A stretch of DNA of 64,000 nt from Firmicutes bacterium UBA3553 (GTDB taxonomy: Bacteria > Bacillota > Clostridia > Tissierellales > Sedimentibacteraceae), in NCBI GenBank assembly GCA_002381185.1, contig DFOA01000033.1:1-64000 (forward strand), read 5' to 3'. Within the stretch, counting starts at the first letter, position 1; each line of letters begins with the position of its first letter. The notes under the pieces were generated by a model. That model saw only the letters and a list, made by a program, of their open reading frames with translations, was not told the DNA's origin and did no database searches. This document shows, piece by piece, positions 18,673 to 26,627 of the stretch. The translations under genes and the position numbers were made by a program.

Positions 18673-18971
18673 TGAAATTATGGGAAATAGCTCATTCAAG
18701 AACAGGGGATAAAGGTAATATTTCTAATGTATCTCTTATAGCTTATGATATTAAAGATTATGAATTAATAAAAGAAAAAGTGACACCTGAAGTTGTTAAG
18801 GAATGGTTCAAGGATATTGTTAAAGGGGAAGTTAAAAGATATGAACTTCCTCAATTGGGAGCTCTTAATTTTGTGATGTATGACGCTCTTGGTGGTGGTG
18901 TAACCAGATCATTAGCTTTAGACAAACATGGAAAAAGCTTAAGTTCATATCTGTTGGATATAGAAATATAA
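18672..18971 (+). CDS. AtuA-associated small protein (AtuA C-terminal-domain-like)
   Basis: This 99-residue protein opens with 'LWEIAHSRTGDKGNISNVSLIAY', the signature of the small ferredoxin-fold domain found at the C-terminus of longer AtuA proteins or as a separate subunit beside them. Here it is a separate gene whose ATG overlaps the AtuA stop (TAATG), implying a stoichiometric complex. It is the last gene of the operon. The biochemical role is unknown. Confidence 0.82.
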   Translation: MKLWEIAHSRTGDKGNISNVSLIAYDIKDYELIKEKVTPEVVKEWFKDIVKGEVKRYELPQLGALNFVMYDALGGGVTRSLALDKHGKSLSSYLLDIEI

Positions 18972-19030
18972 GATGTAATTGATGTAATTTTAAAAATAAG
19001 CATCTTGTATTATTACCAGATAATTGGTAT

Positions 19031-19068
19031 AATAAACTTGGTTATCCCCCCCGATAACCAAGTTTATT
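19031..19068. terminator. Perfect 16-bp hairpin with a six-cytosine loop
   Basis: AATAAACTTGGTTATC (19031-19046) and its exact complement GATAACCAAGTTTATT (19053-19068) flank a loop of six C residues. No T run follows, so it is not a textbook terminator. It may stabilise the 3' end of the AtuA operon transcript or act with the hairpin 30 bp downstream. Confidence 0.5.
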
Positions 19069-19098
19069 CCCAATACCCCTCAAAGCATTTTAATGCTT

Positions 19099-19124
19099 AC
19101 AAAAAGGCCCTAGGGTCTTTTTGT
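19099..19124 (+). terminator. Probable intrinsic terminator
   Basis: ACAAAAAGGCCC and GGGTCTTTTTGT form a stem with the descending arm T-rich and followed by GTTT. Together with the hairpin at 19031 it probably ends the AtuA operon. The remainder of the 490-bp gap (19125 to 19460) is AT-rich, and I saw no gene or clear promoter in it. Confidence 0.55.
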
Positions 19125-19460
19125 GTTTAGTTGATAAATACTTTCAGTGCAGCACTGCTTACGGATTCATGATTTTTTGGAAGACACTGACTACAGTTGG
19201 TGCCTTTTATATTGTTACGAAAGTTCAGCATGATAACATTTACATAACTAAAAATAAAAATACAAGTAAAATAAATATGCATATTATTACTTAAAGTTTG
19301 CATATTTGAAAAATGAAATTAAATGGTTGATAATATTTAATTTATGATATATTATAGCAATCATAAAAATAAAAATAATAACTTATTGTTACTATATATA
19401 TTTTGTGAAATTAATTGAATAATGAATATGGAAATAAAATTACATTTAAAGGAGGCAATA

Positions 19461-21056
19461 ATGAACAATATCGTAATTGAAAAAATTGATTTTGTAAATG
19501 AGGCTGTTTTAAAATATGAAGAAGGCAGTCCTGAAAGAATTGAGTTGGAAAAAGAACTGAAAAATATGAAAAATTCGTTCATAGATATTCCTGTAATAAT
19601 AGGAGGAAAAGAAATCCGAACCGGGAATAAAGGAACTTGCATTCTTCCTCATAATAAAAACATGGTTATCGGAGAGTTTCATAAAGCTTCTGAAAAAGAA
19701 GTCGAGCTGGCAATTAATGAAGCTTTAAAGGCGAAAGAGAAATGGGAAAGGATGCACTGGCAGTCTAGGGCAGCAATATTTTTGAGGGCGGCGGAATTAG
19801 TTGCAGGGTCCTGGAGGGCAAAAATTAATGCTGCAACTATGCTTATTCAAAGTAAGACATATAAACAGGCAGAAATTGATTCAGCATGCGAATTAGCTGA
19901 TTTCTTCAGAAACAATGCGGCATGCTTGCCGCAGATTTATGCTGAACAGCCAATATCTCCGGATAAGGTGTGGAATAAAACGGAATACAGGCCTCTTGAA
20001 GGATTTATTTATGCTGTATCTCCATTTAATTTTACTTCAATAGCAGGCAACTTACCATGCGCACCTGCAATAGCAGGCAATGTTATTGTATGGAAGCCTG
20101 CATCGGCTGCTGTATACACAGCTTATGTAATTTATCAATTGCTTAAAGAAGCAGGTCTTCCTGAAGGTGTAATAAACTTTATTCCGGGTGATGCAAGCGA
20201 AGTAAGCGATGCAGTGTTAAGAGATAAGCATCTATGCGGAATACACTTTACCGGCTCAACAAGAGTATTTCAGGATATGTGGGGCACAATCGGAAATAAC
20301 ATTAAAAATTACAGGACCTTCCCAAGACTTGTGGGAGAAACAGGAGGCAAGGATTTTGTAATTGTTCACAATTCTGCCAACATACAATCCGCTTCACGGG
20401 GGCTTGTTGACGGTGCATTTGAATATCAGGGTCAAAAATGCTCTGCGGCATCTCGTGCGTATATTGCGAGAAGTGTATGGCCCGAAATAAAAGAAATAAT
20501 AATTGGAAAAGCTGCCGGAATTAAAGTTGGTGATATCGAAGAAATAGACACTTTCATGGGTGCCGTAATAGATCAAAAATCTTTTGATAAGATAAAAGGC
20601 TACATCGACTATGCGAAAAATTCAAATGATGCAGAAATCATATTTGGTGGAAATTGCGATGACAGTAAGGGATATTTTGTTGAACCCACTATAATTTTAG
20701 CTAAAGATCCGCACTTCAAAACCATGGAAGAAGAAATTTTTGGGCCCGTATTGACAATCTATATATACGATGATAATAAATTTGACGAAACTCTTGCTTT
20801 AATTGATAATACATCAGGCTATGCGTTGACAGGTGCAATATTTGCAAGAGACAGATATGCAATAGATAAAGCCGAAAAGGCGTTGGTTAATGCCGCTGGA
20901 AATTTCTATATCAATGACAGGCCAACCGGAGCAGTTGTGGGACAACAGCCGTTCGGAGGTTCAAGGCTGTCCGGAACTAATGACAAGGCCGGCTCAAAAT
21001 TCAACCTTATGCGCTGGATAAGCCCACGGGTTACAAAGGAAACATTGTCAAATTAA
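19461..21056 (+). CDS. 1-Pyrroline-5-carboxylate dehydrogenase-like aldehyde dehydrogenase
   Basis: This protein of about 531 residues belongs to the aldehyde dehydrogenase superfamily, PruA-like branch. It would oxidise glutamate-5-semialdehyde to glutamate with NAD+. Visible are the Rossmann 'HFTGST', the catalytic glutamate in 'VGETGGKDFVIVH' and the catalytic cysteine in 'YQGQKCSAASRAY'. The C-terminal 'PFGGSRLSGTNDKAGS' is typical of this branch. I chose the ATG after AAAGGAGG at 19461. It stands alone, with no proline dehydrogenase nearby. Proline, arginine or ornithine breakdown is the likely context. Confidence 0.88.
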   Translation: MNNIVIEKIDFVNEAVLKYEEGSPERIELEKELKNMKNSFIDIPVIIGGKEIRTGNKGTCILPHNKNMVIGEFHKASEKEVELAINEALKAKEKWERMHWQSRAAIFLRAAELVAGSWRAKINAATMLIQSKTYKQAEIDSACELADFFRNNAACLPQIYAEQPISPDKVWNKTEYRPLEGFIYAVSPFNFTSIAGNLPCAPAIAGNVIVWKPASAAVYTAYVIYQLLKEAGLPEGVINFIPGDASEVSDAVLRDKHLCGIHFTGSTRVFQDMWGTIGNNIKNYRTFPRLVGETGGKDFVIVHNSANIQSASRGLVDGAFEYQGQKCSAASRAYIARSVWPEIKEIIIGKAAGIKVGDIEEIDTFMGAVIDQKSFDKIKGYIDYAKNSNDAEIIFGGNCDDSKGYFVEPTIILAKDPHFKTMEEEIFGPVLTIYIYDDNKFDETLALIDNTSGYALTGAIFARDRYAIDKAEKALVNAAGNFYINDRPTGAVVGQQPFGGSRLSGTNDKAGSKFNLMRWISPRVTKETLSN

Positions 21057-21157
21057 TTATTCAATAAAAAACACTGCCTCAAAACGAGCCGTTGTTTTTT
21101 GTAACTATTTACCTTCGATTCCATAGTATAAAATAAAATATGGAATTGGAGGTTGTC

Positions 21158-21691
21158 ATGAATTACAATAATTACAGATGTATTTATTCAAGCAGCGATT
21201 ATGACAGATATTTTAATGTAAATCCGTACAGAAGAGCTGTAGCCTATATATCAGGAGGACCGTTGGCACCTGATATACAAGGTATTATGATATTTGCAGA
21301 TGTACCTGGTGGTACTGAAGTCTTTGTAGAGGTATACGGACTGCCGCTTTATAAACCTGCAGAAGGTGAAAATCCGCCGGTCAGCCCGTTTGGGTTTCAT
21401 CTTCACGAAAATGGTACTTGCGAAGTAGGTGATGCTTCTGAACCATTTACGGCTTCAGGTGAACACTGGAATCCTACGAATCAGCCCCATGGAAATCATG
21501 CAGGAGATTTTCCGGTTTTGTTTTCTAATGACGGCTATGCAAGAATGTCTTTTTTCACTGACAAATTCGAGGTGTCAGAAGTTATTGGAAAGGCTGTCAT
21601 AATTCATGAAAATCCGGATGACTACAGAACTCAGCCATCAGGAGCATCAGGGAAAAGACTTGCATGCGGCGTTATTAGTCCGATAATGTAG
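21158..21691 (+). CDS. Cu/Zn-type superoxide dismutase family protein
   Basis: This 177-residue protein keeps the metal-ligand pattern of Cu/Zn SOD: 'FHLHENGTCE' (two Cu His), 'EHWNPTNQPHGNHAGDFPV' (bridging and Zn ligands with the Zn Asp) and 'VIIHENPDDYRTQPSGASG' (last Cu His). The end 'RLACGVI' also matches. It lacks a signal peptide but has a Tyr/Asn-rich N-terminus, and resembles YojM/SodC-like proteins of Firmicutes, some of which are spore-associated or have lost activity. Ligand retention here suggests metal binding. Presence in an anaerobe fits oxygen tolerance. I chose the ATG after GGAGG. Confidence 0.82.
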   Translation: MNYNNYRCIYSSSDYDRYFNVNPYRRAVAYISGGPLAPDIQGIMIFADVPGGTEVFVEVYGLPLYKPAEGENPPVSPFGFHLHENGTCEVGDASEPFTASGEHWNPTNQPHGNHAGDFPVLFSNDGYARMSFFTDKFEVSEVIGKAVIIHENPDDYRTQPSGASGKRLACGVISPIM

Positions 21692-21774
21692 CTAAGCAAA
21701 TAAGTCAGTAAGTCCAAGCAGTCAGTAAGAATACAGATGGCTTGGCAGTGTTTCAATTTTAAAGGATGACATAA

Positions 21775-21798
21775 AAAAGATGCAGTGATGCATCTTTT
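21775..21798. terminator. Bidirectional terminator between convergent genes
   Basis: AAAAGATGCA (21775-21784) and TGCATCTTTT (21789-21798) form a perfect 10-bp stem around GTGA, with A-run and T-run on opposite sides. It overlaps the stop codon of the minus-strand gene. Confidence 0.75.
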
Positions 21799-22240
21799 AG
21801 TGTTTTTCAGGGATTATTATATATTCAGTATAACTTTCTCCGGTGACAACAGGGGTCAACACCACATTAAACGAGGTTGTAGTATTGGGAAAGATTTCAA
21901 AGTTCATAACAACTACGGGATAGTATCCGGATGCTTCTACTCTCATGTGGTATTCATCTGTATTTTCTTCGGGTTTGCCTAGCACATGTATTACAGGAAG
22001 TTCAATAACGGGAATTTTTCCGTTTTCATTGGTGGTGTAGCTTGCTATTTCGTTTTCTATGGCTGATTCTTGATAAATTCCTCTGGTTTCAAATAAGTAA
22101 ATAGTTACTTTCGCATTACTGACAGGCTTACGGTCTATTTCGGAAAAAACATTTAAATCCAGGAATCCTGTCTCAGAATCAGCTTCAAGTTTTTTAACCA
22201 GCACATTCTTAGCCCAGTATGTCTTGCTTGAATTCAACAT
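21797..22240 (-). CDS. Small protein with carboxypeptidase-regulatory-like/Cna-B-like beta fold
   Basis: This 147-residue protein has 'GFLDLNVFSEIDRKPVSNAKVTIYLF', 'SYTTNENGKIPVIELP' and 'MRVEASGYYPVVVMNFEIFPN'. This pattern is seen in carboxypeptidase-regulatory-like and Cna-B beta-sandwich domains. There is no signal peptide or catalytic motif. Similar single-domain proteins occur in clostridia, some as spore or cell-surface components, but I cannot assign a role. It is convergent with the superoxide dismutase gene. An upstream GAAAGGATG is its likely RBS. Confidence 0.65.
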   Translation of the reverse strand: MLNSSKTYWAKNVLVKKLEADSETGFLDLNVFSEIDRKPVSNAKVTIYLFETRGIYQESAIENEIASYTTNENGKIPVIELPVIHVLGKPEENTDEYHMRVEASGYYPVVVMNFEIFPNTTTSFNVVLTPVVTGESYTEYIIIPEKH

Positions 22241-22442
22241 TTACATACATCCTTTCAGTGATTATTAAATAAACAGCTAGATAATTAATTTCTTATGTTG
22301 TAAGTAATATATGCATATAAATAATTTATGTACGTAAGAGTATTGTAAGGGATCTTTTTTTAAGGGTATATTAATGAACATGTAATAAACTTGTACTATT
22401 ATATGTGATATAATGTAGAAAAAAGAAAGAAGAGGTGAAAAT

Positions 22443-24521
22443 ATGAAGAAAAAAATATTTAATTGGAAAACAATTGTAATGCTGATTATGATTGCTATGC
22501 TCGTTAATGTAGCTCCAAATGCTTATGCTCAGAGCCCAATTAAGCTGATAATTGATGGAAAGGAAGTCAAGGATGGACCTGAGGCATTTATTAAAAATGA
22601 CAGGACATTGGTTCCGATAAGAGTAATTGCAGAAGAGTTAGATGCAGTAGTAACTTGGGATAATAACAATAGAACCGTACATATATCCAAGGAAGATTTA
22701 CATGTTGTTCTCCCTGTGGACAGCAATTTAATCGAATACACTATTGACAATGAAACAATTTATAATTTAAGTGATGTATCACCTGTAATAAAAGAAGACC
22801 GTACATTTGTGCCTATCCGTTTGGTGAGCAACGCGTTAGGTGTGGGAATTGACTGGGACAATGACAAAAGGGCGGTAATAATTGATTCTTCTGAAGCGTC
22901 AGAGATAGAACCATTTTTTGATGTTGAAATTTCATCTGTAAAGTCCGGACAAGTTATAACAGGAACCACAAAACTTAGCACACAGTTAAAAGATGTACCA
23001 AAGGGAGCGGCAGAAATCAAATATTTGCTTCTTGATGCCGATACAAAAAAAGGATTTATAATTGCAAAAGGTACGGATATAACATCGTCTTATGAATGGA
23101 TGCCTGCCATGGAGGATAACGGCAGTAAGATTTTAGTTTCTGCCATTTATGACAAAAATAATAATTTTCTTGCAGGGGATGCAATTTCTGTAAAGGTTGG
23201 TATAGTACCTGAAATAAAGCTTACAGGTTTGACAGAAGGAGAACTGGTAACTGCTGACAGCGTGCCCCTAGGAGCTAATTTGAACTTTTCAGCTGCTTAT
23301 GTTAAATATGAAATAATAAACCCTGACACAAATGCATATTATATTTCAGCAGGGTTAGATCCTTTAGGCGGATTCACTATGATTCCTGTCATGGAAGACA
23401 ACGGAAATATGTCCTTAAGAGTAATAGCATATGATATGAGCGGAAAAGCATATTATGGAGACTATGTTAATGTGAAGGTTGATGTAGACAGATATATAAA
23501 CCTTGGAGGAGTAACCGAGGGACAGACAATTGACGGCTCTGTAACATTGAGGACTTCCAGAAATTTCAACGTTTCGGAAACTGAATATGTTGCAGTTGAC
23601 AATGCAGGAAATGAAACTGTACTATTCAAAGCAGGCTACGGAAACTACACATGGTTCCCGGGTCCTGATATGGCAGGAAGTAAGCTGCTTTATGTAAGAG
23701 TAAAAGATGCAGCAGGCAACTCTTATGCGAGCAGCAAAATAAAGGTTAATGTTACAGGTTCACCTAAAGTATTGCTGCAGAGCGTAGGTCCCGGACAAGT
23801 TGTAACGGATACATTCAATCTTAGTGTAAAAAGCAATGTAAAATTAGAAAGTGTAAATTATATTTTAACTAATTTAAAAACAGGAGTAAGCAAGTACCTG
23901 TCAGGGCAGTCATATACTCCAGGTTCTGAAGATGCGGGCTCATGGAGCTTAAAAGCCGAAGCCGTATACGGAGGACAGATCCTAAAAACAGAATCAGTTG
24001 AATTTACAATTTATAAAGGCAAGCTGTATACTGCACTTCCGATTGTTGCAAAAGATCAATTCATGGATTTTGCTTCAAAGCTGGCTGTTGATAACCAAAA
24101 AAAGACAGGAATGTCAGCAGCATTACAGACAGCGCAGGCAATTTTGGAAACAGGCTGGGGACAAAGCGTTCCTGTTGACAAATACACTGGTCAGATGTCC
24201 AACAATTTGTTTGGTATAAAAGGAACGGGTTCAGCAGGATCAGTTACTTCAAATACGTGGGAAGAATATAACGGAGTATCATTCAGAATCGATGATGAAT
24301 TCAGAGCATACAACAATGCGGGCGAAAGCTGGGAAGATCACAATGCCCTTCTGCTTACAAAAGAAAGATATGCACCATTCAGGGCGGTGATGTTTGACAG
24401 CACCCAGGGAGCATGGGCTTTGAGAAGATGCGGTTATGCAACAGATTCGCAATATTCCATAAAGCTTATAGATATAATAAACAGATACGAATTGAAAGAG
24501 CTTGATGAAGTAAGTATATAA
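22443..24521 (+). CDS. Secreted cell-wall glucosaminidase with N-terminal copper-amine-oxidase-like domain
   Basis: This 692-residue exported protein has a signal peptide (about residues 1-30). A copper amine oxidase N-terminal-like domain follows (about 35-150, with the repeated 'TLVPIRVIAEELDAVVTWD' / 'TFVPIRLVSNALGVGIDWD'). Then come several immunoglobulin-like repeats (about 155-525) and a C-terminal endo-beta-N-acetylglucosaminidase/FlgJ-type domain ('QAILETGWGQ', 'NNLFGIKGTG', 'WALRRCGYATD'). It probably trims peptidoglycan at the cell surface, with the first domain as a wall- or protein-binding module. It is a single-gene unit with a strong terminator. Confidence 0.9.
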   Translation: MKKKIFNWKTIVMLIMIAMLVNVAPNAYAQSPIKLIIDGKEVKDGPEAFIKNDRTLVPIRVIAEELDAVVTWDNNNRTVHISKEDLHVVLPVDSNLIEYTIDNETIYNLSDVSPVIKEDRTFVPIRLVSNALGVGIDWDNDKRAVIIDSSEASEIEPFFDVEISSVKSGQVITGTTKLSTQLKDVPKGAAEIKYLLLDADTKKGFIIAKGTDITSSYEWMPAMEDNGSKILVSAIYDKNNNFLAGDAISVKVGIVPEIKLTGLTEGELVTADSVPLGANLNFSAAYVKYEIINPDTNAYYISAGLDPLGGFTMIPVMEDNGNMSLRVIAYDMSGKAYYGDYVNVKVDVDRYINLGGVTEGQTIDGSVTLRTSRNFNVSETEYVAVDNAGNETVLFKAGYGNYTWFPGPDMAGSKLLYVRVKDAAGNSYASSKIKVNVTGSPKVLLQSVGPGQVVTDTFNLSVKSNVKLESVNYILTNLKTGVSKYLSGQSYTPGSEDAGSWSLKAEAVYGGQILKTESVEFTIYKGKLYTALPIVAKDQFMDFASKLAVDNQKKTGMSAALQTAQAILETGWGQSVPVDKYTGQMSNNLFGIKGTGSAGSVTSNTWEEYNGVSFRIDDEFRAYNNAGESWEDHNALLLTKERYAPFRAVMFDSTQGAWALRRCGYATDSQYSIKLIDIINRYELKELDEVSI

Positions 24522-24550
24522 ATATAATGTAGCCTTTTCTTATCTTATGG

Positions 24551-24590
24551 ATGACAAATAAAAACTCCCGCCGGAGTTCTTATTTGTCAT
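24551..24590. terminator. Bidirectional terminator between convergent genes
   Basis: ATGACAAATAA...ACTCC (24551 onward) pairs almost perfectly with GGAGTTCTTATTTGTCAT (ending at 24590), followed by T6 on the plus strand. It overlaps the stop of the minus-strand regulator. A very similar stem (30431-30472) ends the paralogous regulator gene. Confidence 0.85.
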
Positions 24591-25951
24591 TTTTTTAGAT
24601 TGTATTCATTAATCTTATTGAACAGCTGTCTTGAACTGATGCCTAATTGCCTTGCGGCTTCAGCCACATTTCCGCCGGTTTGCTCTAAAACCCACTGCAG
24701 GTATTCAGATTCGACCTCATGCTTGAAGTTTTGCAAAGGGACTATTTTTTCATAATTCCTGAATTTTTTTGTACTGTTATTTATGTGAGATTTTTTGTGA
24801 ATATCAAATAAGATGGGAATTCCATCCTTTGTTATAATACCATCATTAGACAGTACAACCATTCTGTCAACAATGCTTTTCATTTCCCTTATATTTCCTG
24901 GGTAATCATAAGAATAAAGAAACTTTTCTGCTTCGGGTTCAATATGCTTTATTATAATTTCATTTTCCTTTTGGGATTGTTTTAAAAAAAATTGTATCAA
25001 CTCATTCATATCCTCTCTTCGCTCCCTAAGCGGAGGAACTCTTATAACGATGGAGCTTATTCTGTAGAAAAAGTCTTCTCTGAAATTATTTGTTAAAACT
25101 TCATTGACCAAGTCCTTGTTTGTTGCAGATATAAGCCTAAAATCTATAAGTTTTTCTTTATTACTTCCAAGCCGTTCCACCTTTTTTGTTTCCAGCACTC
25201 TTAAAAGTTTTACCTGAGTTGATAGATTTATTTCTCCAACCTCATCTAAAAATAAAGTTCCGTTATCAGCTAGTTCAAATTTACCCTGCTTAGACTTCAC
25301 AGCACCTGTAAAGGATCCCTGTTCATATCCGAATAATTCTGATTCCAGCAGTGTTTCTGTAAAAGAGCTGCAGTTTACCGCTATAAAACTATTTGAGGAT
25401 CTGTTGCTGCAAAGGTGTATGTATTTAGCAGCCACTTCTTTTCCGGTTCCGGATTCACCGATCAGCAGTATATTTGCTTTGGATTTGGCAACCTTTTCGC
25501 ATTGTGAAAGCATTTTATTATAACTTTCATCATTGCTGTTCATCATGTAGGTGCTCAATAGTTTTTCTTTAAATTTGATTTTGTCTTTCTTATCATTGTA
25601 TAAATTGATAAGTATTTTTGAAAGAAAATCAATACCGCTTTTTATATCAATATACTCTTTAGCACCGCTTCTCAAGGCTGTACTTTCTTGATTGTATGAC
25701 GGGGTTGAAGCAACAATAATTAAATCCGTCTGAGAAAAGTTGTCTGCAAAATTGCTTATTGTAAAATCCTTATTAAATAATAAGAAATCAGTAATAAAAA
25801 AATCATATGCCTGATTTGATAATTCATTGAATGCATTCTCAATGCCGTAAACATATTTAACATTGTCAGTCAATTTTAAAAGTGCTGAGATGATTGTGTC
25901 AACATAGTATTTATCTTTTCCCGCTAGTAACAGTTTTATATCCTTTATCAT
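24587..25951 (-). CDS. Sigma-54-dependent activator with degenerate receiver domain
   Basis: This protein of about 454 residues has an N-terminal receiver-like domain (about 1-110) in which the usual acidic pair is missing ('LLLAGKDKYYV'), although an Asp remains in 'FFITDFLLF'. Phosphorylation is therefore doubtful. The AAA+ domain is intact: Walker A 'GESGTGKE', 'GSFTGA' loop, Walker B 'TLFLDEVGEI'. The Fis-type helix-turn-helix ('NVAEAARQLGISSRQLFNKINEY') ends the protein. It diverges from grdX across a sigma-54 promoter, its likely target. I chose the ATG after GGGAGGG. A degenerate paralogue lies at 30469-31791. Confidence 0.92.
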   Translation of the reverse strand: MIKDIKLLLAGKDKYYVDTIISALLKLTDNVKYVYGIENAFNELSNQAYDFFITDFLLFNKDFTISNFADNFSQTDLIIVASTPSYNQESTALRSGAKEYIDIKSGIDFLSKILINLYNDKKDKIKFKEKLLSTYMMNSNDESYNKMLSQCEKVAKSKANILLIGESGTGKEVAAKYIHLCSNRSSNSFIAVNCSSFTETLLESELFGYEQGSFTGAVKSKQGKFELADNGTLFLDEVGEINLSTQVKLLRVLETKKVERLGSNKEKLIDFRLISATNKDLVNEVLTNNFREDFFYRISSIVIRVPPLRERREDMNELIQFFLKQSQKENEIIIKHIEPEAEKFLYSYDYPGNIREMKSIVDRMVVLSNDGIITKDGIPILFDIHKKSHINNSTKKFRNYEKIVPLQNFKHEVESEYLQWVLEQTGGNVAEAARQLGISSRQLFNKINEYNLKK

Positions 25952-26032
25952 AATCCCTCCCATATACATCTGCATTAATAATACAGGAAAATAATTTCCT
26001 GGTCAAGAATAAAACTTCGTTATAATTATTAA

Positions 26033-26072
26033 AATGTTAAAAAAATAATTATCGATATTATTATATAACATT
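26033..26072. promoter_or_regulatory. Nested palindrome, candidate activator-binding site
   Basis: AATGTTA (26033-26039) and TAACATT (26066-26072) flank an inner imperfect palindrome, AATAATTATCGATATTATT (26044-26062). It lies about 55-95 bp upstream of the -24 element of the grdX promoter, the normal zone for an enhancer-binding protein. The region is very AT-rich, so some symmetry could be chance. Confidence 0.4.
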
Positions 26073-26124
26073 TATTTATGTTGAAATTTCAATTTTTAAA
26101 AAATAGTTATGCTAAATTGAAGAG

Positions 26125-26140
26125 TTGGTATGTATATTGC
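26125..26140 (+). promoter_or_regulatory. Sigma-54 (-24/-12) promoter of Grd module 1
   Basis: TTGGTATGTATATTGC has GG at 26127-26128 and GC at 26139-26140, in the exact 12-nt register. It is 61 bp before grdX and lies between it and the divergent sigma-54 activator gene. Confidence 0.78.
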
Positions 26141-26200
26141 TTATTAATATTATAGAAATATTAACAATGTTATAGAAATTGACAGGTGAAAGGAGGTCAA

Positions 26201-26593
26201 ATGAAAAAAGTTATAATAACAAATAATTCAAAGGTATTTGAAAAATATGAAAATTTGTATGAAATAATTTATTTGGAGAATGGCAGCTATGTGGATGTTT
26301 TAAATAAAGCAAGAGACATAATTCATACAAGCTGCAAGCTTCTCACTCATCCTATGTCGGGAAGCTTAAAACCTAACCAAACTCCTTATAAATCAGTAAT
26401 TGTGGGTAAAGATACCGGAAAAACCGACTATGAATCTGTAATTCTTATTGAAAACAGCATTGAAGCAGCATATAAGTTTTTAAAGTTCAAAAAAACACCT
26501 TTATGGAATGAAAAAATACTGAATGATTTTAAGACTGTTGATTTGTCATTGATTGAAAATGTTGTGAAAAACCCTATGTTTAATGTTATATAA
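26201..26593 (+). CDS. grdX: GrdX family protein
   Basis: This 130-residue protein is found at the head of glycine/sarcosine/betaine reductase gene clusters. The 'LLTHPMSGSLKPNQTPYKSV' core is what I recognise. The biochemical role of GrdX is not established. It has no catalytic motif or membrane segment that I can see. I chose the ATG after AAAGGAGG at 26201. It is the first gene behind the sigma-54 promoter and is followed 34 bp later by the pyruvoyl proprotein gene. Confidence 0.85.
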   Translation: MKKVIITNNSKVFEKYENLYEIIYLENGSYVDVLNKARDIIHTSCKLLTHPMSGSLKPNQTPYKSVIVGKDTGKTDYESVILIENSIEAAYKFLKFKKTPLWNEKILNDFKTVDLSLIENVVKNPMFNVI

Positions 26594-26627
26594 ATCAAAA
26601 CAGGGGTCTATATAAAGGAGGTATATT

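Noticed and set aside
19195..19215. TTGGTG-like sequence considered as a sigma-54 promoter for the pyrroline-5-carboxylate dehydrogenase gene
   Set aside because: No GC at the required 12-nt distance from GG.
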